Shown: positions 1-8,069, numbered from the stretch's first letter. The stretch: DNA of 29,992 bases from Lutibacter sp. (GCF_021647475.1 NZ_JAKIUR010000039.1:1-29992); one strand, 5' to 3'. Notes: a model not told the origin generated them from the letters alone. A program made the numbers and translations.

Positions 1-384
1 TACTACTTGATGTCATTGATGTAAATTATTGATTATCAGTATAATATACAAATAATTAATAACTTTGACAACTATAAATCAACTGATTATCTAGCTTTTA
101 TCAAAGAAAAAGTGTGAGTTTGCCCTGGTGTTATTACAAATAAAATAAAGTGTCTGATAATTATCATAATAATTTTCATAAAAAGTATATATATTTGATT
201 TATTCTAATAATTTATTTAAAAACTTCTGAAGGTAAGGATTAGGATTGATTAGGAACGGAAAAAAACTTCACCCTTTTTTATATAAATCAAAATAATTTT
301 AAAATTAGAACAAATTAGATTTTGACTATTGAGAATTAAAAACAATTAAATAATTTATAATAAATTTTAATTATCTCGAATCTT
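1..384. other. Intergenic, no gene seen
   Basis: This AT-rich stretch has stops in every frame and no convincing coding signal. A short open frame from base 3 ends at about base 32 and could be the tail of a gene starting before the window, but it is too short to judge. A 12-base perfect palindrome, TGATAATTATCA, lies at 155-166. No clear TAnnTTTG promoter box precedes the gene at 385. Confidence 0.5.
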
Positions 385-1137
385 ATGAAAACAAAACTTT
401 TTTTGATTATTACCTTAATTTCATTTACCAAATTAATAAGTCAACAAGAAAAAAGAATAGCGGTAAAAGATAGTGTTGAAATTACCTATCAGTTACTTCT
501 TAAAGGACATTCTTCTAAAAAAGATAAATACATATTAATAGTAAATGCAATTAATAAAAGTAATACAGATAAATTTTATACTGCCCCTATGGCTAAAAGT
601 GCTAGAGAAGGTCATGTAACTGCAACTCAATCAGGAGACTCTGGATTTACAAGAATAAAAGTAAGAAATTCAACTGGTCTTTTTGGAAATGGAGCTTCTA
701 TAAAAGGAGAATTTACGGATTTAATAACTACCGATAATGAAGCTATTTACGTTATAAGAAAAGGAGATATTTATACTCAAGAAACTTCATTTAGAGTTTT
801 GCGAGGCGATATTCCTTTAATTACTAACACTTTTACAAAGATATTTGAGGATTTATCAAGGTATGATTTAAGGCTAACTCCTAAAATGATAAATGGCGAT
901 TATGTTTCAAATTGCGGAAATATTAGATTGAATTTAAATACCTCAAAAGACGAAACAGGAAGAGATATTGTTATTCAAACAATTAACGGAAAACAATTTA
1001 TTTGGATTAGAAGATCAGAAGATACTTTTGTAAGAAAAAACAATTGTAATGAAGCTACTTTAACATTTAATAAAACCACTAATTCTTTTCAGTATAGTAC
1101 TGTAGATGGTGTTTATTGTGATTGGGTTAAAGATTAG
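385..1137 (+). CDS. Secreted protein of unknown function
   Basis: I do not recognise this 250-residue protein. The first 20 residues (Lys-rich start, then a hydrophobic stretch ending near ISQQ) look like a Sec signal peptide without a lipobox Cys, so export to the periplasm or outer surface is likely. The mature part is polar and beta-rich in appearance. Its C-terminal third has three Cys (around the segments SNCGN, NNCNE and VYCDW) that could form disulfides in the periplasm. No membrane segment follows the signal. It is the first of a same-strand run of exported proteins (385-5954). The spacing of 64 bases to the next gene allows co-transcription but does not prove it. Export is the only function supported here. 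Confidence 0.8.
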   Translation: MKTKLFLIITLISFTKLISQQEKRIAVKDSVEITYQLLLKGHSSKKDKYILIVNAINKSNTDKFYTAPMAKSAREGHVTATQSGDSGFTRIKVRNSTGLFGNGASIKGEFTDLITTDNEAIYVIRKGDIYTQETSFRVLRGDIPLITNTFTKIFEDLSRYDLRLTPKMINGDYVSNCGNIRLNLNTSKDETGRDIVIQTINGKQFIWIRRSEDTFVRKNNCNEATLTFNKTTNSFQYSTVDGVYCDWVKD

Positions 1138-1201
1138 CAAAAATTATTTATATCAATTAAGAAAAATCATATATAATTATAAATAAAACAAAAATAAAGT
1201 A

Positions 1202-1612
1202 ATGAAAAAAGCAACAACAATAATTCTAATTATTTCCACAGTTCTGTCATGGTCTTGTAATAATTCAAAACAAAAGAAAGATAAAAAAGAAATAAGTACT
1301 CATCAAACAATTGCCAAATCTGATATAATAGGAGAATGGAAATGTATTGACATTACAGATGGAGACACTCATATGGATAATATTGCTAAAATGCAGGCAC
1401 GTCTTGTTTTTAAAGATGATAATTCAATTTTTTCGAAGATGCCATTACCTGATGGAAGTGAGGTAGCACAAAAAGTGGGTTCATACCAAATAAAAGATAA
1501 AAAAATTGTATCTAAGTTTTTTGAAAATAGTCCATTCTTACAAAATGGAAAGTTAATTATAGTTTATCCTGATCAAGATAGTAAGTGGGTTTATGAAAAA
1601 GTAAAAAAATAA
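1202..1612 (+). CDS. Small lipoprotein, lipocalin-like domain possible
   Basis: This 136-residue protein has a type II signal peptide. A Lys-Lys start and hydrophobic core end in LSWSC, making Cys19 the likely lipidated residue. A Lys/Asp-rich linker follows. From about residue 40 the pattern IIGEWKCI followed by alternating beta-strand-like segments to the end (KWVYEKV) resembles small lipocalin-like or DUF4923-type domains of Bacteroidota, which open with a G-x-W motif. That assignment rests on motif appearance only. The ligand is unknown. Membrane anchoring is well supported; the fold is a moderate guess. It lies 64 bases after the preceding secreted protein and 33 bases before the OmpA-family gene, so it is probably in one transcription unit with the latter. 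Confidence 0.8.
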   Translation: MKKATTIILIISTVLSWSCNNSKQKKDKKEISTHQTIAKSDIIGEWKCIDITDGDTHMDNIAKMQARLVFKDDNSIFSKMPLPDGSEVAQKVGSYQIKDKKIVSKFFENSPFLQNGKLIIVYPDQDSKWVYEKVKK

Positions 1613-1645
1613 ATAGATATTATTATATATTAAGTACAAATAAAA

Positions 1646-2608
1646 ATGAAAACAAAATCAATTTTTACGGCAATAATGCTAATAGCATTAACAAGTACAA
1701 CTATTTTTGCACAAAGAAAAACAGATATTAAAGGAGCAAAAGACTATCCTTTAGTTTCAAGATTTGAAGGCTCTATAATTCAATATTATAAAGCAACTAA
1801 ATGGGATACCTACAAGTTGCCCGTTTTTAAAGATAATACTAAGGAGCCAAATTATAAAACTCCACTTATTTTAGAAGGAAAAATTATGCGTTGGCAATAT
1901 TCAGTTGCTCCAGATAATAACCCATCCTACATAATGAAAAACTACGAAACTGCTTTCAAAAAAAATGGATATAAAATATTATTAGAAGGAAAACCTGGAG
2001 AAGATTTTGAAGAAGGTCCAGCTAGTTTTCAAGGCGACTATTATGGTAATCTTAAATTAGATAAGTTTGGATTTGCATATAATCCTATTGGAAATCATAA
2101 AGCAATAATTATTGCCAAAACAACTAATGATGGAAAAGATATTTACATTGTTGAAGTAATAAGCGATTTTACAAATACAACTTTTATTACCCAAGATATT
2201 ATTGAAGTTGAAGCCGCAGAAACAGGAAAAGTAACTGCAAAAAACATATCAAAAGGCATTACTTCCAAAGGTCATATAGCTATTTATGATATTCATTTTG
2301 ATACCGCAAAATCTGAAATAAAACCTGAATCTACAGAAGCTATAAAAAATATTGCAGAATATTTAAATAACAATCCTGATATAAAAATTTTAATTGTAGG
2401 TCATACAGATAATGTTGGAGATTTTGATGCAAATATAAAATTATCACTAGAACGTGCTAAAGCAGTAAAGGATGTGCTAGTAAATAATTACGGCATTGAA
2501 GTTAATCGTTTAAAAGCCTATGGAGATGGTTCAACAGCACCAGTAGCTAGTAATGCTACAGATACAGGAAAAGCTAAAAACCGAAGAGTAGAAATTGTTG
2601 AACAATAA
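1646..2608 (+). CDS. OmpA-family protein (DUF4892-like N-terminus)
   Basis: The 320-residue protein starts with a Sec signal peptide ending near Ala22-Gln23. Residues 30-170 contain the pattern YPLVSRFEGS ... LEGKIMRWQY ... NYETAFKKNGYKIL, which resembles the N-terminal region seen in many OmpA-family proteins annotated as DUF4892-like. Residues about 210-318 are a C-terminal OmpA domain: IHFDTAKSEIKPES, the GHTDNVG motif (252-258), LSLERAKAV, and KNRRVEI near the end. The conserved Asp (in HTDNVG) and Arg (in NRRVEI) that bind diaminopimelate of peptidoglycan in this family are both present. The likely role is attachment of an envelope protein to the cell wall. It has no beta-barrel, so it is probably periplasmic or membrane-associated rather than a porin. 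Confidence 0.92.
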   Translation: MKTKSIFTAIMLIALTSTTIFAQRKTDIKGAKDYPLVSRFEGSIIQYYKATKWDTYKLPVFKDNTKEPNYKTPLILEGKIMRWQYSVAPDNNPSYIMKNYETAFKKNGYKILLEGKPGEDFEEGPASFQGDYYGNLKLDKFGFAYNPIGNHKAIIIAKTTNDGKDIYIVEVISDFTNTTFITQDIIEVEAAETGKVTAKNISKGITSKGHIAIYDIHFDTAKSEIKPESTEAIKNIAEYLNNNPDIKILIVGHTDNVGDFDANIKLSLERAKAVKDVLVNNYGIEVNRLKAYGDGSTAPVASNATDTGKAKNRRVEIVEQ

Positions 2609-2668
2609 ATAATATAGCAGATTGCTGCAAATAGTATAAGATATACCCGTTGCATTATGATAAAATTT

Positions 2669-2720
2669 CGTCAATTCGAGTGAATTTTAACCTTTTTAGG
2701 CTTAAAATTAGTATCAAGAA
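2669..2720 (+). repeat. Dispersed hairpin repeat, copy A
   Basis: The conserved left end CGTCAATTCGAGT (2669-2681) is followed by a stem AATTTTAA (2683-2690), a short loop with CC/GG pairing, the matching TTAAAATT (2702-2709), then GTATCAAGAA. The same ends with different but complementary stems occur at 2741-2781, 29897-29937 and 29956-29992. It lies between the OmpA-family gene and the next lipoprotein gene, where it could act in termination or mRNA stability. Confidence 0.65.
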
Positions 2721-2740
2721 TAGGTTTTTTATTTAAAAAC

Positions 2741-2781
2741 AACTTCTCGATGCAATTTTTATCAAAAATTATTCGAACAGA
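2741..2781 (-). repeat. Dispersed hairpin repeat, copy B (inverted)
   Basis: Read on the minus strand this is TCTGTTCGAAT, a stem AATTTTT, loop GAT, stem AAAAATT, then GCATCGAGAAGTT. It is inverted relative to copy A, 20 bases away. The open frame that could extend the next gene upstream to 2750 runs through this repeat, which argues that the extension is not translated. Confidence 0.65.
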
Positions 2782-2854
2782 TCTGATAGTATGGTTAAAG
2801 AGTCAAAATGCACAAAGAGTAAGATATATATTAATTAATAAAAGAATTTTAAAA

Positions 2855-3229
2855 ATGAAAAAAGTAACATTAGCCTTGTTTACAATTACAATTATGATGT
2901 TTGCCCAATCTTGTAATCAAAGTCAGAAAAAAAATGAAAAATTAAACACAAAAGAAAAAGGTATCACAAAAGTCAAAGTAACAAAAACTCAAAGCTTATC
3001 TGGCGACTATGTTTGTACAGAACATTGGAATAAGGATTTGATAGGAAATACTAAAATGACATTTACCAAGGATTCTGTAAGTTTTGCAGGAGTAGCCAAC
3101 ACCACCTATCGCATAAAAGGTGACAGCCTGTTTATTGATATGCACAGATATGAAATGGGATTTGTTATTAATGGAAACACTTTAACTACAACAGGCAACG
3201 CCGGAAAAGTTTCTTATACTAAAAAATAA
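2855..3229 (+). CDS. Small lipoprotein of unknown function
   Basis: I place the start at 2855 rather than at the upstream ATG at 2750. The shorter form begins MKKVTL and has a clean type II signal peptide with lipobox FAQSC (Cys20), while the extra 35 residues have no signal character and are encoded partly by a repeat. The 124-residue product has a Lys-rich linker to about residue 45. A compact C-terminal domain follows (GDYVCTEHW ... MTFTKDSVSF ... YRIKGDSLFIDM ... GNTLTTTG), a beta-rich pattern like lipocalin-like small domains. No function can be assigned beyond membrane anchoring. Its first residues closely match those of the next lipoprotein (3319), but the rest of the two proteins does not. 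Confidence 0.8.
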   Translation: MKKVTLALFTITIMMFAQSCNQSQKKNEKLNTKEKGITKVKVTKTQSLSGDYVCTEHWNKDLIGNTKMTFTKDSVSFAGVANTTYRIKGDSLFIDMHRYEMGFVINGNTLTTTGNAGKVSYTKK

Positions 3230-3318
3230 TAGTTGATTTTTAAAAATTATTAAAGACGTAAAGAATAAATTTAACCTAATAACTTTACTTAAATAATATC
3301 TTAAATAGATAATTAAAA

Positions 3319-3933
3319 ATGAAAAAAGTAACATTAATTTTAATTGTGTTTTCAACTTTTGCATTTTTTTCTTGTGGAGATAGTGCGAATAGTAATTCAT
3401 CTAACAAAGAGAAAAAAACAACAGAAAAAACAAATCAATTAAAACAAAATCAAAAAAAAGATCAAGTTTATAAATATGCCAAAGATGAATATTTAAAAGA
3501 TATTGATTTTAAAGCTAAAGAAAATAAATTTTCAACAGCAGACTGGGAGCGAATCTCAAAAACATGCAATGCTTTTGATGCGTTTAAAAAAACAATAAAG
3601 AATAGACCTTTGAGCAAGGATAATTTAGAAACATTCTTTAAAAATCAAGGATATAAAGATTATCAGGCAGGCAAAGATGACATTTATTTATTTTCAGGTT
3701 TGTATAAAATAGTAGTAGGATTTCCAAATGAGTTGGGAATTTTAAAAACTATAAAAAAACTTTATAGCAAGGAAGAATATGAAAAAGCTTGTAACAGCAC
3801 TGCTGATATATATAATGAAAATGGATTAACAGCAGAAGACGTAAAAAATATAGAGAAAAATAAAAGGATAATCAACAAAGCTGGTTTGATAAAAATATCA
3901 ATTGAAGCAGTAGAAGCATTAAATAATAAATAG
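3319..3933 (+). CDS. Lipoprotein of unknown function, helical
   Basis: This 204-residue protein has a type II signal peptide with lipobox FFSC (Cys19). A low-complexity linker rich in Asn, Lys, Thr and Gln covers residues 20-50. Residues 55-204 look mostly alpha-helical (YAKDEYLKDIDFKAKENKF, AFDAFKKTIKNRP, and similar) and strongly charged. I do not recognise a family. It lies 89 bases after the preceding lipoprotein and 26 bases before the large membrane gene, so it is probably transcribed with the latter. Lipidation and envelope location are well supported; any role is unknown. Confidence 0.8.
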   Translation: MKKVTLILIVFSTFAFFSCGDSANSNSSNKEKKTTEKTNQLKQNQKKDQVYKYAKDEYLKDIDFKAKENKFSTADWERISKTCNAFDAFKKTIKNRPLSKDNLETFFKNQGYKDYQAGKDDIYLFSGLYKIVVGFPNELGILKTIKKLYSKEEYEKACNSTADIYNENGLTAEDVKNIEKNKRIINKAGLIKISIEAVEALNNK

Positions 3934-3959
3934 TTAATTTATAACAAAAGAGTATTCAT

Positions 3960-5954
3960 TTGATTTCTTTAAAAAAACAATTTAAACCTTTTACTAAAGA
4001 AGCAAAAGAGTGTTGGTTTTTATTAATCATGTCTTTTATTTCTTTCGGTATTTTAGTCTTTTTAAATCTCTATATTGCTTATGAAGCTATAAAATATTTT
4101 ATTGGAGATGGATGGTCATTTCTTGGAGGATTAATAATATTAATGTCTTATGTTATAACCATACCGCTACTTATATTTTCTGTTATATCAATCCGCTTAA
4201 TCCGTAAAAATCATAAAAAGAAATATATTTTCCCCGTTTTTTTAGGGATTTCAGGAACGTTAATTGGGCTAATTTTACATAACGCTACGGAATTATGGAT
4301 ATATATTATAGCAATTAGTATTCTTTTGCTTGCATCATGTTTTGTATGTAAAAAAACAAAAAAACACAATAAGTGTAAAAAGAAAAATACCCCAATAATA
4401 GATGATAATATTGCTCCAAATTCAAATAAACAAATTTCAAAAAAGCATATTAGCACAAACAATAACGGAATACTTAAATTTTTAAAAGTTTTTCAAATAG
4501 TTGGGTTGGGCTTATTGTTTATAATAGCGGCTTACTTTGTTGTTAGCTTTTTAACACCAAAAAAGGTAGTTGAAACCAGCGAGTATGGTGTTTATTATGC
4601 AATATTCAGTTTATTAATTTTCATTTTACACCTTATTGTAACTATAGCTTTTTTTAAAAAGAAACAATGGGCGTTAAATTTTAAATATATTGAGAGTTAC
4701 ATCCTTTTAATAGTTGTTTTTTTAATTTTTATTTCAGCTATAATAACAGAGGGATTATCTTTTTCTAAAAGTTTTCTTTTAATAGTAATTATTTTTACTT
4801 TGTTGATGCTATTTTTTGGCTATTTAATAAAGAGCTATAAAAAGCTGAAAAAGTCAAAATCGTTCTCTATTTTGTTAGCTGCTATTTTAATATTCTGTTT
4901 TTTTTCACCCAATACTTTATCAGCACAAGAGAATAATAAAATGCAGGAACTTTATCTACTGGATAAAAGTGATTTTAATAACTATGTTGAATTTATGTCT
5001 GATGACATAAAGGATTTTTTCAATCCACAAAAATCATCACAATATCCTTCTGTGAACTTATTTGATGGTTATTTAAAAACTTGTTGGGTAGTTGGTTATG
5101 CTAAAACAGGTAAACATTCTGCACTCTATGTTAAATTACCAACCCAAATCAATCTTGATAAAATTATACTAAATATTTTTTCTGGATATGGTAAAAGTGA
5201 AGCACTTTATTATAAAAATACCCGTCCAAAAAAACTTAAAATAGCTATATTCTCGGCATTCTATCCTAGTGGTTGTAGTACTGAAGTAGCTAATTTATAT
5301 CTTATTAAAAGATATCCTGTTTTAAATAATATTGTGTTAAAAGACACTTTTGGAGTACAATCTATTCCTTTAAATTTAGATAAAAATGGCCTGCTAGATT
5401 TTCAAAAGAAAAGCTTAAAAGATTGTAGCTCTTTTTCCGGTAAAAATTATGAAAGATTAAAAGCTGACCAGCAGACTGTATTTACACCCTCATTTATCAT
5501 AAAATTAGAGATAGAAGATGTTTATAAAGGAAATAAATATGATGATATTTGTATTTCAGAAATATTTTTTAATGATAGATTTGTTACAGAATATCCTAAT
5601 AAATATAATCAAATTAAAGATGTATATATAAATGATGATAATATTCTGTTAGCTGATTATGCAGATAAAAAAGGGGTAATTATTTGTAAAGATACAACAT
5701 CAGTTTTTACTATGGTTGATTGGGTAAAAAATACAAATTGGGCTATATTACATTATATTCCGAATAATACCCAAGGTGATGGCTCACGAGTTGAAGAACT
5801 TTATTCCTTAATTGATTTAAAAAATAAAGAAATAGTTGATAAATTATTTCAAAAATATACAGGTGTTTCTTTAATATATCAAGTTATTGAAAAAAGTAAA
5901 GACGGAAAAGTTTTTATAGATAACGATGGGAAATATAAAATTGAATTAAAATAA
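3960..5954 (+). CDS. Multi-pass membrane protein fused to an exported NADase-type glycan-binding-like domain
   Basis: This 664-residue protein starts at TTG (3960); the first in-frame ATG would be Met24, inside the first hydrophobic segment. Residues about 18-130 and 178-295 hold roughly eight hydrophobic helices separated by a Lys-rich cytoplasmic-type loop. Residues 295-323 then look exactly like a Sec signal peptide: a basic stretch, a hydrophobic core, and SAQ at 321-323. Residues about 335-525 resemble the NADase-type glycan-binding or discoidin-like domain: NLFDGYLKTCWVVG, IFSGYGKSEALYYKNTRPKKLKI, and IEDVYKGNKYDDICISEIFF. A C-terminal region of about 110 residues is unassigned. The domain call is from remembered motif patterns. 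The protein is probably anchored in the inner membrane with the binding domain in the periplasm, unless it is cleaved. Confidence 0.75.
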   Translation: MISLKKQFKPFTKEAKECWFLLIMSFISFGILVFLNLYIAYEAIKYFIGDGWSFLGGLIILMSYVITIPLLIFSVISIRLIRKNHKKKYIFPVFLGISGTLIGLILHNATELWIYIIAISILLLASCFVCKKTKKHNKCKKKNTPIIDDNIAPNSNKQISKKHISTNNNGILKFLKVFQIVGLGLLFIIAAYFVVSFLTPKKVVETSEYGVYYAIFSLLIFILHLIVTIAFFKKKQWALNFKYIESYILLIVVFLIFISAIITEGLSFSKSFLLIVIIFTLLMLFFGYLIKSYKKLKKSKSFSILLAAILIFCFFSPNTLSAQENNKMQELYLLDKSDFNNYVEFMSDDIKDFFNPQKSSQYPSVNLFDGYLKTCWVVGYAKTGKHSALYVKLPTQINLDKIILNIFSGYGKSEALYYKNTRPKKLKIAIFSAFYPSGCSTEVANLYLIKRYPVLNNIVLKDTFGVQSIPLNLDKNGLLDFQKKSLKDCSSFSGKNYERLKADQQTVFTPSFIIKLEIEDVYKGNKYDDICISEIFFNDRFVTEYPNKYNQIKDVYINDDNILLADYADKKGVIICKDTTSVFTMVDWVKNTNWAILHYIPNNTQGDGSRVEELYSLIDLKNKEIVDKLFQKYTGVSLIYQVIEKSKDGKVFIDNDGKYKIELK

Positions 5955-5990
5955 ATACGATTATCTGTAATTAGTAGTAATAAAGAACAG

Positions 5991-6040
5991 CGTCATGCGG
6001 AACCTGCCTACCAGCAAGGCAGGCTTGTTTCAGCATCTCA
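5991..6040. repeat. Composite intergenic repeat (nested palindromes)
   Basis: The outer arms CGTCATGCGGAAC (5991-6003) and CTTGTTTCAGCATCTCA (6024-6040) resemble a common Bacteroidota intergenic hairpin. In that hairpin GAAC and GTTTC normally meet at a short loop. Here a second palindrome, CTGCCT ... AGGCAG (about 6004-6022), sits between them. It lies between two convergent genes (stops at 5954 and 6066) and may serve as a two-way terminator. The comparison with other genomes is from memory. Confidence 0.55.
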
Positions 6041-6065
6041 TTTTCCATTTGATAGCCAGTAATTC

Positions 6066-6881
6066 TTATCGTTTAAATTTTCTTCTTTTTGAAGTGAACT
6101 CAGTATTTCGTTTAAAATTACTTTTCTTTTTACTATTATCTTTAGAAGCTTCTTCCGTTTTAGATGAAGTTGCAATCATACTATTTATTTGTTGCATTTC
6201 TTCACTGGTTAATTCACGCCAATCACCAATTTTTAACTTTCCTAAATTCACATTCATAATCCGGGTGCGTTTTAGTTTAGAAACAGTATAGTTTAAATAG
6301 TCGCACATCCTTCTAATTTGCCGGTTTAAACCTTGGGTTAATGTAATTTTGAAAGTATAATTATTTAATTTTTCAACTAAACATTTTTTGGTAACTGTAC
6401 CCAAAATAGGAATTCCATTCCTCATTTTTTGAATAAAAGAATCTGTAATTTTTTGATTAACAGTTACCACATATTCTTTTTCATGATTGTTGCCAGCACG
6501 TAAAATTTTATTTACAATATCACCATCATTTGTTAAAAAAATTAATCCTTCAGAAGGTTTATCTAACCTTCCAATAGGAAAAAGCCGTTTAGGGTAATTT
6601 ATATAGCTTATTATGTTATTTTTTTCTTTTGAATCTGTAGTGCATACAATTCCAATAGGCTTATTAAAAGCAATGTATAATGTTTTTGGCTTTGCTTGTA
6701 AAAGTTTTCCATTAATTCTAATTTCATCACCATCAAATACACGATTACCTAATTGAGTTGGTTTACCGTTAATGGAAACTTGACCACTAATTATTAATTT
6801 TTCAGCTTCTCTACGTGAGCAAATCCCAGTACTGCTGATGAACTTATTTAGGTTTATAGAAATATCATTTGTGTTTTTCAC
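6066..6881 (-). CDS. 23S rRNA pseudouridine(2604) synthase RluF
   Basis: This 271-residue protein has an S4 RNA-binding domain at residues 9-60 (LNKFISSTGICSRREAEKLI, GQVSINGK). A RsuA/RluB/E/F-type pseudouridine synthase domain follows. The catalytic Asp is in the GRLDKPSEGL motif (Asp107), and the family motif GLNRQIRRMCDYLNY is present, which favours RluF over RluB or RsuA. RluF converts U2604 of 23S rRNA to pseudouridine in E. coli. The last 35 residues are a Lys/Arg/Ser-rich tail, common in Bacteroidota homologues and probably RNA-contacting. The start is GTG (complement of 6879-6881); no ATG lies in frame nearby. It is convergent with the membrane gene at 3960-5954. Confidence 0.93.
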   Translation of the reverse strand: MKNTNDISINLNKFISSTGICSRREAEKLIISGQVSINGKPTQLGNRVFDGDEIRINGKLLQAKPKTLYIAFNKPIGIVCTTDSKEKNNIISYINYPKRLFPIGRLDKPSEGLIFLTNDGDIVNKILRAGNNHEKEYVVTVNQKITDSFIQKMRNGIPILGTVTKKCLVEKLNNYTFKITLTQGLNRQIRRMCDYLNYTVSKLKRTRIMNVNLGKLKIGDWRELTSEEMQQINSMIATSSKTEEASKDNSKKKSNFKRNTEFTSKRRKFKR

Positions 6882-6921
6882 TACAAGTATTTTTGTGCTA
6901 CGAAATTACTAATTAAATTAA

Positions 6922-7017
6922 GTATTAGCAATAAGAGATATAGCTGAAGTAGCAAAATGTTCAACAACTACAGTTGTAAAAGTAAAAAAGGTTATGAAAG
7001 CAAAAAAAATTCTATAA
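6922..7017 (+). pseudogene. Remnant of a recombinase-like helix-turn-helix
   Basis: The frame from 6922 to the TAA at 7015-7017 reads VLAIRDIAEVAKCSTTTV (first 18 residues), then VKVKKVMKAKKIL. This is the pattern of the C-terminal HTH of serine resolvases/invertases (IRDIA ... S..TV.KVKK). No start codon or upstream catalytic domain remains; a stop lies directly before the fragment at 6919-6921. It ends four bases before the end of the Fic gene on the other strand. I read it as the 3' end of a decayed mobile-element recombinase gene. A DNA-binding protein of another type cannot be excluded from 31 codons. Confidence 0.45.
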
Positions 7018-7021
7018 TTGA

Positions 7022-8062
7022 TTAGAAATAAGTGTTAACTGCAAATTCAAACTGATTTATAAAAATAGATTTAAATGCAGTAATATTATTTTGCTCATAA
7101 AATAATAACATTGCTTTTTTATACTCAATGGAGTCAATTGTTCTAAATGAAATTGGGCAGTAATTATTATTTATAAGTATGGCATTGCTAATTATTCTTG
7201 CAGTTCTTTTATTTCCATCACCAAATGCTTGTATGTAAGAAAGTAAAACAAGCGTAAGTAATGCTTTTTCAAATACGTTTTCTTTATCGTTTACCAAATT
7301 ACACATATCTGTTAGTGCTTCTTTAATTTGATATTCATTATCTAAAGGTTTGTAATTTGTTCCAGAAATACCAATTCTTCGTTTTCTAATATTACGCTCT
7401 ATTCCAAGGTCTTTTATTAATAAACTATGAATATCTTCAATCCTTGATGTTATTAAAGGGATTACATAGTTTTTATCATTAATTATAAAATCTAGCGTTT
7501 TTTTATGATTTAGAAGCATTATCGCATCATCTTTTGATTTTCCAGATGCAGTTTCTTTTTCTTTTAATAAACGTTCAGTTTCTAAAAGAGAATAAGTGTT
7601 TCCTTCTATTTGAGATGATTTCCAACTTAAGTCAATTGCTAATCGTTCAAGTTCATTATTGTATTCAATTTTCGATAAATTTGAAATATTTTCTTTATAT
7701 TTTTTTTGAAGTTTTTGAAGCATTTTTAACTCTTCCGTAGTAAAAATGTTTACCTTATTTAATGTGTTTTTTAGTAAGTCAAAATTGAAACTATCTAATA
7801 TTTTTCGCTCATCTATTTCTTTTTCAAAATAATTATTTAAATCAACGGGATAAAATAAATTATATGTTGAACTAATTAAGTATTTTCTTCCTTTTCCTTT
7901 TCCAGTTATTGAAATAAGATTTTTTTCTATTAATTTTGATAAAATCCGTTTTACAGTGGCATACCCTATTTCAATATCTAAACCATCAAAAACTTCTTTA
8001 GATGAAATTGAAGGATTTAATTTTACAAATTCAAGTGTTTTTTTACTTTTAAAATCTAACAT
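7022..8062 (-). CDS. Fic-family protein with N-terminal winged helix; catalytic His replaced
   Basis: This 346-residue protein begins with a winged-helix domain (residues about 1-65: NPSISSKEVFDGL, YATVKRILSKLIEKNLI). A Fic domain covers about 100-340. Fic enzymes transfer AMP or similar groups using the motif H-x-F-x-D/E-G-N-x-x-R. Here the motif region reads IQAFGDGNKRTAR, with Gln278 where the catalytic His should be. The nucleotide-binding remainder (GDGNKRTAR) is intact. An inhibitory motif of the (S/T)xxxE(G/N) type is present upstream as SSQIEG (Ser149-Glu153), placing it in class II. AMP transfer by the usual mechanism is therefore doubtful. It may be a regulator, bind nucleotide only, or use other chemistry. 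The wHTH suggests it also binds DNA, and an unusual hexamer array lies at its promoter. Confidence 0.88.
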   Translation of the reverse strand: MLDFKSKKTLEFVKLNPSISSKEVFDGLDIEIGYATVKRILSKLIEKNLISITGKGKGRKYLISSTYNLFYPVDLNNYFEKEIDERKILDSFNFDLLKNTLNKVNIFTTEELKMLQKLQKKYKENISNLSKIEYNNELERLAIDLSWKSSQIEGNTYSLLETERLLKEKETASGKSKDDAIMLLNHKKTLDFIINDKNYVIPLITSRIEDIHSLLIKDLGIERNIRKRRIGISGTNYKPLDNEYQIKEALTDMCNLVNDKENVFEKALLTLVLLSYIQAFGDGNKRTARIISNAILINNNYCPISFRTIDSIEYKKAMLLFYEQNNITAFKSIFINQFEFAVNTYF

Positions 8063-8069
8063 AATTATA

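Noticed and set aside
155..166. Perfect palindrome TGATAATTATCA
   Set aside because: A single AT-rich 12-base palindrome in very AT-rich DNA is expected by chance and is not placed at a promoter.
2750..2854. Extension of the lipoprotein gene to the upstream ATG at 2750
   Set aside because: The extra residues lack signal-peptide character, overlap a dispersed repeat, and would bury the clear lipoprotein signal that begins at 2855.
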